A stretch of 64,000 nucleotides of DNA. Source: Planctomycetota bacterium (GTDB lineage Bacteria; Planctomycetota; UBA1135; GCA-002686595). Under the pieces are notes generated by a model. The model made no database searches. It was not told the origin of the DNA and saw nothing but the letters and a program-made list of their open reading frames with translations. This document shows, in pieces, positions 36,722 through 46,614 of the stretch. The DNA is taken from NCBI GenBank assembly GCA_016712565.1, contig JADJQU010000006.1:372001-436000 (forward strand), read 5' to 3'. Within the stretch, counting starts at the first letter, position 1, and every line of letters begins with the position of its first letter. Made by a program: the position numbers and the translations under genes.

Positions 36722-37100
36722 GGGGGGTGCTTTCTGTCGCGGCGCAGGACCGCGGCGCCGGGTAGATAGCGAAGACCGTGCCAACGCCGGCCTTCCGCGC
36801 CTGGGTGCCCTCTTCTGCCCGCGCGGGGCCCCCAGGGGCAGGCCAGGGGCCCCGCGGACGCGGGCGGAGGCCGCGCACCGGGGCCGCGGAGGGGGGCCGC
36901 GGAGGGGGGGAGCCGCAGGGGCACGGGCCCGGGGGATTCTCGAGACGCCCACGGCCGCGGGCTCCGTGCCGGGCCCCCTGTCCACCCCGGGGGTCAGCCC
37001 CTGATCTCCCCGGGGCACACCCTTTGGCCGATTGGAGTTCCGGGGTCTCCGCTATAGATAGGAGCCGGGATCGCCCCGCGGACGCGGCGAACTCACCCCG
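36722..37100. other. Divergent intergenic region between the small secreted gene and dnaJ
   Basis: These 379 bp should hold promoters for both flanking genes. Most of it is very GC-rich low-complexity sequence (G-runs at 36880-36910). Only the last 80 bp before dnaJ are more balanced and contain a possible promoter (37032-37058). No CIRCE-like inverted repeat was found upstream of dnaJ. Confidence 0.5.
37032..37058 (+). promoter_or_regulatory. Possible promoter of the dnaJ-PVC operon
   Basis: TTGGAG (37032-37037) and TATAGA (37053-37058) resemble sigma-70 -35 and -10 boxes, separated by 15 bp, which is shorter than ideal. They lie 43 bp before the start codon in a GC-rich background where a TATAGAT string is rare. 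This is a suggestion only. Confidence 0.35.
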
Positions 37101-38093
37101 ATGACCGTTCGGTTCCAAGACTACTACCAGACCCTGGGGGTCCCCCGCGCGGCCAGCGCGGAGGAGATCAAGCGCGCCTACCGCAAGCTGGCGCGCCAGT
37201 GGCACCCAGACGTCAACAAGTCCCCCGAGGCCAGCGACAAGTTCAAGCAGATCACCGAGGCCTACGAGGTGCTCAAGGACCCCAAGAAGCGCGGTCTCTA
37301 CGACCGGCTGGGGGCCAACTGGCGCGCGGGCGAGGAGTTCACGCCGCCGCCGGGCACGCCGGGGTACGAGGCCTTCGCGGGATTCGGCAAGGGCTTCCGC
37401 GGCAGCGGGGGAGGGTTCGCCGAGGGGCAGGACCTCTCGGGCTTCAGCGACTTCTTCGAGGCCTTCTTCGGCGGTGCCCAGAATCACGCCGGACGCGGAA
37501 AGCGCCGGGGCCCCCAGGGACCACGGGCCGGTGGGAGCCGCGGCGCCGCCCGGGAAGTGCCCGCCACCGAGGCCGTCCTGCCGATCACCGTGGAGGAGGC
37601 CGTGCGGGGCGGTCGGCGAGAGTTCCGCGTGGACCACCACGACGAGGGGCCCTCGATCAGCCTCAAGATCCCGGCGCTCAGCGTGCCGGGCACCGTGATG
37701 CGCCTCGCGGGACAGGGGGAGCAGGACCCCTTCGGCGGTCCCCGCGGGGACCTGCTCGTGCGCCTTGAGCTCGCCGAGCACGCGCGCTTCCGTCACCTGG
37801 GCGACGACCTCGTGGCGCGCGTGGAGATCTCGCCCCACGAGGCGGTGCTCGGCGCCAAGATTGACCTTGCCCTGGTGGAGGGCACGGCCACCCTTTCGGT
37901 GCCGCCGGGCACCCAGAGCGGCACGCGGCTGCGCCTGCGGGGCCAGGGGCTCCCCAAGCGGGGCGGGGGACGCGGCGACCTGTTCGCCGAAATGGCGATC
38001 GTGATCCCCGAGCACCCCAGCGCCAAGGAACGGGAGCTGTACGGCGAGCTCGCGGCCCACTCCACGCCGATTCGCCGCGCCCGCGAATCATGA
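37101..38093 (+). CDS. CbpA-type DnaJ co-chaperone
   Basis: This 330-residue protein stimulates DnaK ATPase. The J-domain (residues 1-70) has YYQTLGVPRAASAEEIKRAY, the essential HPD in RQWHPDVNK, and FKQITEAYEVLKDPKKRGLY. A Gly/Phe-rich linker follows (FAGFGKGFRGSGGGF), then the two C-terminal substrate-binding beta domains (VPGTVMRLAGQGEQDPFGG, and LRLRGQGLPKRGGGRGDLF). The cysteine zinc finger of true DnaJ is absent, so this is the CbpA class. Its stop overlaps the start of the PVC haem protein gene (ATGA), an unusual partner for a chaperone that may help fold that large exported protein. Confidence 0.92.
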   Translation: MTVRFQDYYQTLGVPRAASAEEIKRAYRKLARQWHPDVNKSPEASDKFKQITEAYEVLKDPKKRGLYDRLGANWRAGEEFTPPPGTPGYEAFAGFGKGFRGSGGGFAEGQDLSGFSDFFEAFFGGAQNHAGRGKRRGPQGPRAGGSRGAAREVPATEAVLPITVEEAVRGGRREFRVDHHDEGPSISLKIPALSVPGTVMRLAGQGEQDPFGGPRGDLLVRLELAEHARFRHLGDDLVARVEISPHEAVLGAKIDLALVEGTATLSVPPGTQSGTRLRLRGQGLPKRGGGRGDLFAEMAIVIPEHPSAKERELYGELAAHSTPIRRARES

Positions 38094-41000
38094 TCGAGCT
38101 TTCCGCGGCGGCGATCGCGCTCCACGGGGCGGCCCCGGCGCGCGAGATCCGCTTCACGGTGCCCGCGGGCTTCGCCGTGGGGCCCGCCGCGGTCCTGGAG
38201 GGTTCGTTCCTTTCGATCGCCTTCGCCGCCGACGGCTCCGCCTACGTGGGCCGCGAGGGCGCATCCATCGCGCGCTGCGTCGATCCCGACGGGGACGGCC
38301 GTTTCGTCGAGGATCCGGGGGCCGTTTCCTGCGGCCTCGTCGACGTCCAGGGCCTGTGGTGCGAGCCCGGCGCCGCGCCGGCCCTGTGGGCCGTGGGCTC
38401 CCTGGAGGGCGAGAGCGGCGTGTGGCGCATCCCGCTCGCCGACGGACGGCAGGCGGGGGAGTGCCGCCGCGAGTTCGCCTTCACCGCGGTGGGGGAGCAC
38501 GGCCCCCATGCCCTGGTGCCGGGACCCGACGGCGCGCTGTACGTCGTCGTCGGCAATCAGTCGGCCTTCAGCGACGCGGCGAGCCACCTCGAGGGCTTTT
38601 GGCGCGGCGACGAAGGCCGGCTGCTGCGGCCCTATCCCGATCCCCTGGGCTTCGGCACCGAAGTCCGCTACCCCGGCGGGTTCGTCGCGAGGCTCGACCT
38701 GCGGCAGCGCAGTTGGCAGTTCGTCACGGTCGGGTTGCGCAACGTCTACGACGTGGCCTTCGATGCCCACGGAGCCCTCTTCGGGGTCGACAGCGACATG
38801 GAGTGGGACCTGGGCCTTCCCTGGTACCGGCCCGTGCGATTGCTGGAGCTCGTGGAGGGCGGCGACTGCGGCTCGCGGGCTGGATCGGGCGTGATTCCGG
38901 CCTGGTGTCCCGACACGCTCTCCTGCGTGCTCGAACTGGAGCGCGGTTCACCCACCGGCGCGGTCTTTGGCACGGGGACCAGGTTCCCGGAGCGCTGGAG
39001 GACGGCACTCTTCAGCGGGGACTGGGCCGTCGGGAAGATCCTGGCCCTTTGGACCGGTCGCGACGGGTCGGGCCTGCCGCAGAGCCGCGAGACCTTTCTG
39101 TCCGCGGATGGGCCGCTTCCGGTCACCGACCTCGAGGTCGCTCCGGATGGGTCGCTGTGGTTCCTGACCGGGGGTCGCGGCACCCGGGGCGGGCTCTATC
39201 GAGTCACCTGGGAAGGCGAGGCTCCGGCGGCCGGCGCCGCGGGCGGGCTTTCCAACTCGAGGCGCGCCACCCAGCGACTGGAGCGCGAGGCCCGCGATCT
39301 GGCCCAGGGACTCCTCGCTCCGGACCCTTCCGAGTCCCGTGCCGTGATCCGCGATCCCCGGCGCGACGACTGGTCGGTGGCCCTCCGGTGCCTTTCCGCC
39401 CGCGGCCTCGAAACCGGGTTCACGGAGATCGAGCTCCTGGCCTCCTCGGAAAATCCGGGAGAGCGCCTCGCGGCCCTGTACCTCCTTTCCCTCTCGCCGC
39501 GCGATCCCGCCCGAGTGGCGCGCCTTGGTGAGCTGGGCCTGGAGCTGCTGCGTTCGTGCGAGCAGGAAGAGACTCCCTCCGCCGAGAGGCTGTTGGGTGT
39601 CCTGCGCGGTCTGGAGCTGGGCCTCGCCCGCCAGGGGAATCCGGAGGCCGGTGCGGCGGAAGCGCTCGGCGCGGCGCTCGTCTCGCGCTTTCCCCACGGC
39701 GATCCGCGCGTCAGCATGCAGCTCGCGCTGCTGCTGGCGCACCTCGACGAGCCCCGCGCGCTGGGGTCGCTGCTCACTGGCCTCGAGAAGGCCCCCCAGG
39801 AGGAGGCGATCCACTACGCCGACTGTGCGCACCGGATGACGCGCGGTTGGGACGGGGAGCGGCGCCTGCGGCTGTTCTCCTGGTTCGCGCGTTCCTCGGC
39901 CTACACGGGCGGCGTGTCGCTTCCCGGCTACCTCTCGGCCATGCGCGCGAGCTTCGTCGCGGGACTGTCGAGCGTCGAATGCGACACCCTGGCGCAGGGC
40001 CCGGGGCTGGACGCGGAGAGCCTGGCGCTGCTCTGTTCCCAATTGCCCCCGGAGCGCGCTCGCGCCCACTTCCCGCGGGTCGAGGCCGAGCTCGCGCGGC
40101 TCGTGCCGCGGGCCTTCGGCACGCGGGAGCAGGCCCAGAAGGATGCGGCGCTGCGGACCCTGGCGAAGCTCCCGCTCGAGGAGGTCCCGCTGCTCGCCCG
40201 AAGACTCGCCGACGAGCAGGGGGACGCCCTGGAAGCGCCCTGGGAGATTCTCGCGCGCAGTCCGCAGGGCGGCGATTTCGAGCTCTGGCTGCGGGCCCTG
40301 GTGTCGCCCTCGTCCACCAAGCGCGAGCGGGCCCTGGAGGCCTTGAAGCGCATTCCGCGCTCGCCCTCGGGCGCCGAGAGCTGGCGCTCCCTGTTGGATC
40401 ACGCCCATGAACTCGGCCCCGCGCCGGGGCCGGGAATTGGCGCGCATGATCTCGCGCTGGACCGCCTCCACGGAGCCGCAAGCCCCCGAGGATCCGCTGG
40501 AGACGGCCGAGAGCTTCGAGCGCGCGCGGCTCGCCGCCGAGGCCTGGTACCGGGAGGCCTATCCCACGGGTCTGCCTCCCATGGAACTGGACGCCGCGCC
40601 GCGCTGGACGGAAGCGGAGATCGCGGCCTTCCTGGAGCGGGCCGCCCCGCGTCCGGGCGATCCCGACGTGGGACGCGCCGTGTTCGAGGCCGCCGGATGC
40701 GCGGCCTGCCATGCCGTGGGCTCGACCCCCGCGGGAGACCCCTTGGGCTTCGGGCCGGACCTGGCGGGCGTCGCCGAGCGCCTTTCGCGGGCGGAACTTC
40801 TGGCCGCGATCCTGGCGCCCTCGCGCGTGGTCTCGGACCAGTACCGAGCCAGCATCGCCCTGACCAAGGACGAGCGCCTGTTCGAGGGTTTCGTCACTGT
40901 CCGCGATGCCGACGGGATCGAGCTTCGGACCCTCGGCGGCGAGAGCGTGCGCATCGACTCCGACGAGCTCGAATCCCTGGGCCCCTCCACGCGCTCGCCG

Positions 41001-41633
41001 ATGCCCGAGGGACTGCTGGAGAGTCGCACGCTGGAGGAGATCCGCGACCTGTTCGCCTACCTGAAGGAGGGTCGCGGCAGCGCGGGCGCGCGCGTTTGGG
41101 CGCCCCTGTTCGGCAACTCCGGACTCAAGGGCTGGGACGGCGACAGCGCGGTCTGGAGCCTGCGCGGCGGACTGCTCAGCGGCCGCTCCCAGGGACTGGC
41201 GCAGAGTTCCTACGCCCTGGCGCCGCTGCCCGACCGCGATCTGTGCGTGGAATTCGACGTGTTCCTGCCGCCCGGCGCCAACTCCGGCCTCGCCTATCGC
41301 GCCCGGCGCCGCGATCGCGACCCGGAGCCTCTGGCCGACCCGTCGGGATTCCAGGCGGACCTGGGCCAGTCCCATTGGGGCTCGCTCTACGTGGACGGTC
41401 GGGGAACCGTGGCCAGGCCCGACCCCGCCGCCCTGGAGGCCGCGCTGGATCGTCGAGGCTGGAACCACGTGCTGGTTCGCTTCCGCGGCGAGGCCCACAG
41501 CATGGAGATCAACGGGCTGGAGACCTACTCGGCCCAGGTCAGCGCACCGGAGGGGGCGCTGTTCGGGTTCCAGGTGCACCAGGGCAAGCCCATGCAGGTG
41601 CGCATCGCCAACGCGCGCTGGCGCACACCCTGA
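38090..41633 (+). CDS. PVC-type haem-binding CxxCH protein with sorbosone-dehydrogenase-like propeller, helical repeats and DUF1080-like tail (frameshifted)
   Basis: This is a protein of roughly 1,180 residues once repaired. The N-terminal third is a beta-propeller of the membrane-bound dehydrogenase / L-sorbosone type (TVPAGFAVGP, YVVVGNQ, VGLRNVYDVAFDAHG). The middle is HEAT-like helical repeats. Then comes a c-type cytochrome-like motif (GCAACHAVG) in a typical PVC segment (FGPDLAGVAERLSRAELLAA). The end (WAPLFGNSGLKGWDGDSAVW) is a DUF1080 / 3-keto-disaccharide-hydrolase domain. The reading frame changes near 40426-40429 (four G): frame 2 ends its good sequence there and frame 3 takes over. 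Such fused proteins are typical of planctomycete carbohydrate oxidation. No strong signal peptide is seen. It is translationally coupled to the DnaJ gene. Confidence 0.85.
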
Positions 41634-41802
41634 GGGATACTGCCCCGCATGGCTGGGGATTTCGCGCCGGCGGCGCCCAAAACCGGCCCGGGCGGCCCCC
41701 CCGAGGCCGATTTCCGCATCGCAGGCCATCGCGCGCGTAAAGCCCTCTGGCGAAATGGCTTGCGGTGATTTCCGCAGCCATGCGGGGCACTATCGACCGG
41801 GC

Positions 41803-44769
41803 TCAGCGGGAATGGAGCACGCGCTCGAGGTCCAGCAGCAGGGGATCGAGGGGATCCACCTTGCGGGCCCGCTCCAGGAGCAGGCGGGCCTCGTCGGGTT
41901 CGGCCAGGTTGGCCAGGCACAGGGCCAGGCTCGAGAGCACGGTGGGGGAGTCGGGCATCGAGGCTTGCAGGGCGCGGAAGACGAGCTTCGCCCGCGCGAA
42001 CTGACTCTGGTCGAGCCAGCCCTTGCCCACGCGCGCGGCGTCCAGGGGCGAGCGCGACACCAGGGCCGCCACGGCTTCGGTCAACTCGCCCAGGTCGGTG
42101 GGCGGGGACCACAGGAGCTGGTCGCCCTGGGCCTGCAGGTCCTCCGGTTGCCAGGCCAACAGGAGTTCGTTCATGGCGAAGGCCCGCGCCCGGTCTCCCT
42201 GGGCGGTGAAGGCGCGCTTGTGGCCTCGCAGGGCCTGGGCCTGGGGCTCGCCCCAACCCCAGGTGGTGATCAGGCGCGCGGTGAAGCGCGGATCGAAGGC
42301 GGCGTGGATCGCGTCCATGGGCCGTCCCGCGCCGCTGGCCTTGAGCGCGTAGAGGTCCCGGGGGGCGCCGAACTCGAGCTTCAGGTTCCCGTCCGTGTTG
42401 ACGCTGCCGTCGCCCACGTTGGAGCACAGGGTCCGAAGGCCTTGGTCGTCCAGCATCAGCACGCTGAGCAGCAGGGCCCGCACATCGGAGCTTCCGAAGT
42501 AGCGCAGCAGGTCCTGCTGCACGTCCGGCATGGCGTCGATGGCCGTCTGGGCGTCGTCGAGCTGCGACACCGGCGGAACGATCGGCGCCTCCGAGCACAG
42601 GAGCAGCGTGTCGTAGTCGTTGATGCGCAGCAGGGTCACGCTGGGGAACGCCTCCAGGACCGTGCGAGCCACCAGGGCGTACTGGGAGGCCGAGAGGCCG
42701 TAGGTCTGCAGCCACTGCACGAGCATCCCGTTGGGCGCAAGTCGCCCGCGGGCGGCGGCGTAGAACTCGCGCGTGTAGAGATTGGAAATCCCGGCGATCC
42801 AGGGGTTGCTGGGTTCGGAGACGATCAAGTCGAAGCGCGAGTCCGCGCCCTGCGAGAACGACTGGACGAAGTTCCGGCCGTCATCGACCACCGGGCGGAA
42901 GCGCGGCGAGGCGTGGGGATTCTTGTTCTCGGGAGCGAAGCTCCGCGAGGCCTCCAGGATCGCCGGCTCCAGCTCGCAGCAGGTGACCAGGGTTTCGGGA
43001 AACAGCAGGGTCGCGCCGGCGGTCGTGCCCGAGCCCATGCCGATCACGAGCACCCGGCGCGCCTTGGGCCGCAGCATCATCGGAAAGTAGGCCGCGCCCA
43101 GTTGCATCGGCATGTCCTCCCAGTTGGAGGCATCCACCTTGCCGTTGACGCGCAGGTTCTTGACTCTCGGCGGCGCGCCCGGCGTCGATGCGTCGGCGTC
43201 GAACTCCAGGGCGAGCACGTTGGCGCTGGAACCCTCCGTGAAGGACAGCACGCGGGAGCGGTCTCCGGAGAGCGCCGCCTCGACGTTCGCGCCGTAAAGG
43301 TAGAGCCCCAGGTTCGTGCCGCGCGGATCCTCTGCGCGCCAGGGCAGGAACAGCAGGCCCACGCAAGCCAGGGCCGACGTCAGGTGCGCTTCACGGCCCT
43401 TCCAGCGCGGAGCGAGCACGCACAAGAGCGCCAACACGTAGCAGCACAGGGCCAGCACCACCACGCCCTCGCCGCCCACGGCGGGCAACAGCAGGGTCGA
43501 GGTCAGCAGGGCTCCCGCGATGCTGCCGAGCGTGTTCCAGCCGTAGACACGGCCCACGCTGGCGCCTGCGTCGGCGCCGCGCGGCCCGTCACCACGGGAA
43601 GTGCCGACGGAAGTGCCGCCCGACTCGCACAGGGCGATCAACGCGGGAAAGCACAGACCCATGGCGAAGGTGGCGATCCCCACCAGGGCCGCGCTGGTGG
43701 AGAGGCAGAGGAAGGAGTTGAACCAGGCACTGGCCCGGGCCTCCACGAAGGAACCGGCGAGGCGCGCCAGGGCGGGCTCCAGCCAGCGACCCGCCAGCGT
43801 CCCCAGGCACACGAGCAGCACGCAGAGCGCCACCGCGTTGCGTGGGTCGCCGAAGCGCCGGCGAGCCAGGGCATAGCACAGGCTTCCCGCCCCCAGTCCC
43901 GCGATGAATACGACCACCAGGGCCGAGAAGGCGTGGGTCGTGGCTCCCACCAACAACGCCAGTTCACGACCCCAGGTCATTTGCAGGGCCAGGGAGCCGA
44001 AGCCCGTGAGCAGCGCCGCCCCGTGGATGGCCCAGCGGGGAGCGGGCTCCGCCGTGGGCCCCCCGGGCGCGGACGCCGCGAGGCTCGCGCTGGACTGGCC
44101 GGCTCCCGGTGCCTCTGGAACTGGCGACGATTCCGTGCGCCGGTCGGTGACCAGGGCCAGGAGTCCCACTCCCGCGCTGAGGGCCAGGGCCGCGAGATTG
44201 GTGCCGTCGAGGCCCAGGCTCGGGAGCAGGTGGAAGCCCGCCAGCCAGGCGCCCGCCGACGCTCCCGCCGCGTTGGCGGCGTAGAGCCAAGCGGAGGACA
44301 GGCCCGTGGAGCGGCCGTGGCTCGCGAGCCAGCGCACGAGCAACGGCAAGGTGGCGCCCATCAGCATGCACGCGGGCGCCAGGGTGAGGAACGTGATTCC
44401 CACGCGCACGGCGGACAAGAGCAGCGGCTGCTCGGCCAGGGCGGGCGTCGCGGCGCTCGCCATGCGCGCGCACCAGGGCGTGATCCAGGGCACGCACAGG
44501 GCCCAGGCGGCGATGCCGAATTCGCAATACGCGTAGGCCGAGAGCGGCCGCGCCATGCGGTCCGCGCGCCTGCCGAACCACCACGCGCCCAGACCCAGGC
44601 CCGCCAGGAACGAGGCCACGACGCTGGCCATGGCGAGGGACGAGGAACCCCACACGTGGGAGAAGCGCTTGAACCACAACACTTCGTAGGCGAGCGCCGA
44701 AGCGCCGGAGAGCACGAAGCAGATCGTGGCGACGATCTCGACCTGGCGTTGGCGTGCGGTCTCTTGCAT
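41803..44769 (-). CDS. Polytopic membrane protein with spermidine-synthase-like domain and TPR tail
   Basis: This 988-residue protein has an N-terminal half of transporter-like membrane helices (ICFVLSGASALAYEVLWFKR, ASFLAGLGLGAWWFGRR, VVVFIAGLGAGSLCYALARR). A Rossmann domain follows with RVLVIGMGSGTTAG, CCELEPAILEAS, VDDGRNFV and DLIVSEPSNPWIAGISNLYT, as in spermidine/spermine synthases, and then a C-terminal TPR segment (ARLLLERARKVDPLDPLL). Such fused membrane proteins are common in environmental bacteria and their substrate is unknown. Aminopropyl transfer is not established, since several polyamine-site residues cannot be checked by eye. It begins within the 3' end of the aminotransferase gene and converges with the PVC gene across 169 bp. 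Confidence 0.82.
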   Translation of the reverse strand: MQETARQRQVEIVATICFVLSGASALAYEVLWFKRFSHVWGSSSLAMASVVASFLAGLGLGAWWFGRRADRMARPLSAYAYCEFGIAAWALCVPWITPWCARMASAATPALAEQPLLLSAVRVGITFLTLAPACMLMGATLPLLVRWLASHGRSTGLSSAWLYAANAAGASAGAWLAGFHLLPSLGLDGTNLAALALSAGVGLLALVTDRRTESSPVPEAPGAGQSSASLAASAPGGPTAEPAPRWAIHGAALLTGFGSLALQMTWGRELALLVGATTHAFSALVVVFIAGLGAGSLCYALARRRFGDPRNAVALCVLLVCLGTLAGRWLEPALARLAGSFVEARASAWFNSFLCLSTSAALVGIATFAMGLCFPALIALCESGGTSVGTSRGDGPRGADAGASVGRVYGWNTLGSIAGALLTSTLLLPAVGGEGVVVLALCCYVLALLCVLAPRWKGREAHLTSALACVGLLFLPWRAEDPRGTNLGLYLYGANVEAALSGDRSRVLSFTEGSSANVLALEFDADASTPGAPPRVKNLRVNGKVDASNWEDMPMQLGAAYFPMMLRPKARRVLVIGMGSGTTAGATLLFPETLVTCCELEPAILEASRSFAPENKNPHASPRFRPVVDDGRNFVQSFSQGADSRFDLIVSEPSNPWIAGISNLYTREFYAAARGRLAPNGMLVQWLQTYGLSASQYALVARTVLEAFPSVTLLRINDYDTLLLCSEAPIVPPVSQLDDAQTAIDAMPDVQQDLLRYFGSSDVRALLLSVLMLDDQGLRTLCSNVGDGSVNTDGNLKLEFGAPRDLYALKASGAGRPMDAIHAAFDPRFTARLITTWGWGEPQAQALRGHKRAFTAQGDRARAFAMNELLLAWQPEDLQAQGDQLLWSPPTDLGELTEAVAALVSRSPLDAARVGKGWLDQSQFARAKLVFRALQASMPDSPTVLSSLALCLANLAEPDEARLLLERARKVDPLDPLLLDLERVLHSR

Positions 44770-44811
44770 GACCTAGGTCGGCCGGGCTCCGGGGGCGAGG
44801 GCTCCCGGGGG

Positions 44812-46006
44812 CTAGGGCTTCGAGGGCGGCCTCGGCACCGCTGGCCTTGGGGCGAAAACCCTGCTCGCGCAGGGCTTCCGCCAGGCACTCGAGCACCAGA
44901 GCGACGTTGCGCGCCGAGGCGCCGTGCCCCATGGTCCCGATGCGCCACATGCGGCCCTTCTGGGCCCCCAGCCCGCCGGAAATCTCGATGTCGAAGCGCG
45001 CCAGGAGGCGCTTGCGCAGCGGCAGATCCTCGATGCCGGCGGGCACGCGAATCGCGGTCACCTGGGACAGGGCGTGCTCGTCCGACGTGAACAGCTCGAG
45101 CCCCAGGGCCCTCACGCCCGCGCGCAGGGCGCGGCCCACGGCGCGGTGGCGCTCGAAGCGCGCGGCAAGACCCTCCTCGTGGGCCAGTCGACAGGCCTCG
45201 TGCAGCGCCATCAGCAGGTTGGAGCAGATCGTGTGGTGGTAGCCGCGCTCGCCGGCCCAGAAGCGCATCAGCAGATTCATGTCGAGGTAGAAGGAGCGCA
45301 CCTGCTTCTCGCGCTCGGCGATGCGTCGGGCGGCGCGCGGGGAGAAGCTCACCGGCGCGAGCCCCGGCACGCAGGAGAGGCCCTTCTGGGAGCAGGAGTA
45401 GGCCGCGTCGATGCCCGCGAGGTCGAAATCCACCGGCATGCAGCCCAGGGAGGTCACGGCGTCCACGAGGAAATAGGCGTCGAGCTCCCGCGCCAGCTGA
45501 CCCATCGGCGCGAGGGGCTGGGCCACGCCCGTGGAGGTCTCGGCCTGGACGGCGCACAGGTGGTGCACGCGATTCCCCGCCGCCGCGTCCCGCAGCTTCG
45601 CCAGGTCCGCGGGACGGCCCCACTCGTGCTCCACCAGGATGACCCGGGCGCCGACCCGGCGGGCCACCTCGGCCATGCGGGCCCCGAAGTAGCCTCCGCT
45701 CGACACCAGCACGCACTCGCCGGCCTCCACCAGGTTCGCGAGCACGCCCTCCATGCCCGACGTGCCGGTGCCCGAGAAGGCCAGGGTCCAGGGGTTCGCC
45801 GTGCCGAAGATCGGCCCCAGGAGCCCCGTGATCTGGTCCTGGACCTCCAGCAGCAACGGGTCCAGGTGCCCGACCGTGGGGCCCGCCAGCGCTCGCATCA
45901 CGGACGGGGCGACCGGCGAGGGGCCCGGCCCCAGCAGCAGTCGTTCGGGGGGCGTGCGGGCGGCGGGGAAGGGCACGGTCGGGCGGGTGGCCGGGGGAGG
46001 TTCCAT
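44812..46006 (-). CDS. Class V aminotransferase (alanine-glyoxylate / serine-pyruvate type), probable 3' frameshift
   Basis: This PLP enzyme has the opening LLLGPGPSPVAPSVMRALAG, the pyrophosphate-binding FSGTGTSGMEGVL, the HAEV-like substrate motif QAETSTGVAQPL, DAVTSLGCMPVDFD and the PLP lysine in SCSQKGLSCVPG. That fits alanine-glyoxylate aminotransferases (AGXT). The domain ends near 44840 (IGTMGHGASARNVALVL, EALREQGF). As given, the frame then runs on to 43964 across the start of the spermidine-synthase-like gene as arginine-rich nonsense. A one-base indel, for example in the four-base run at about 44853, would give a stop at 44812, which I use. The ATG at 46006 is preferred over 46033. 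Confidence 0.82.
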
Positions 46007-46150
46007 GGGGGGCGCCAGTTTGCCTGGAGGCATTCACCGGCGCGAACCCCCATTTTGGCCTGGGCGGCTCCCATGGGATCGGGTTCCGTCCTAACAGGGG
46101 CGGCGCGCCCCCCGTAGGCCCCAGTCCTGTCCCACGCCCCGAAAGGCCCC

Positions 46151-46540
46151 ATGTCCCGCCGCAGCAGCTCACGACCGACCGACGCCGAATTGGAGATCCT
46201 GCGCGTGCTTTGGCGCCGCGGCACCCTTTCCGTGCGCGAGGTCCACGACGAATTGAACCTGCTGCGGCCCACCGGCTACACCACGGCCCTGAAGCTCCTG
46301 CAGATCATGACGGAGAAGGGCCTCGTGCGCCGGGACGAGAGCAGCCGGGCCCACCTGTACGAGGCCGTGGAATCCCAAGAGGGCACCCAGGGCCGGCTGG
46401 TGCGCGACCTCGCCGAGCGCGCCTTCGGCGGATCGGCCACGGAGCTCGTGCAGCGGGCCCTGAGCACGACCCCCGCCAGCGCGGGCGAGTTGGCCACGAT
46501 TCGGCGCTGGATCGAGGACCTGGAGCGCAAGTCCCCCTGA
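46151..46540 (+). CDS. BlaI/MecI-family transcriptional repressor
   Basis: This 129-residue winged-helix repressor starts with PTDAELEILRVLWRRGTLSV, then TTALKLLQIMTEKGLVRRDE, the DNA-binding domain, and LVRDLAERAFGGSATELVQR in the dimerisation and cleavage region. In known systems such repressors are cut when a BlaR1-type protease is activated. That protease gene follows. The target genes of this pair are not known and no beta-lactamase is nearby. The preceding sequence is divergent from the aminotransferase gene. Confidence 0.9.
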   Translation: MSRRSSSRPTDAELEILRVLWRRGTLSVREVHDELNLLRPTGYTTALKLLQIMTEKGLVRRDESSRAHLYEAVESQEGTQGRLVRDLAERAFGGSATELVQRALSTTPASAGELATIRRWIEDLERKSP

Positions 46541-46614
46541 GCGAGCAGCCGCTCCCCCCGGGGGGCGGCGCCCGGCGAACCCAGCCATGCAAGCGGCCGC
46601 GAGCTTCCAGGGGG

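Noticed and set aside
43964..44811. Extension of the aminotransferase frame by about 280 residues
   Set aside because: The extension is arginine-rich nonsense antiphase to the strongly supported spermidine-synthase-like gene. A lost stop caused by an indel is more likely than a real fusion.
41755..45090. 1,111-residue plus-strand frame
   Set aside because: It is antisense to the spermidine-synthase-like and aminotransferase genes, is low complexity (His/Gln/Gly/Arg) and has no recognisable domain.
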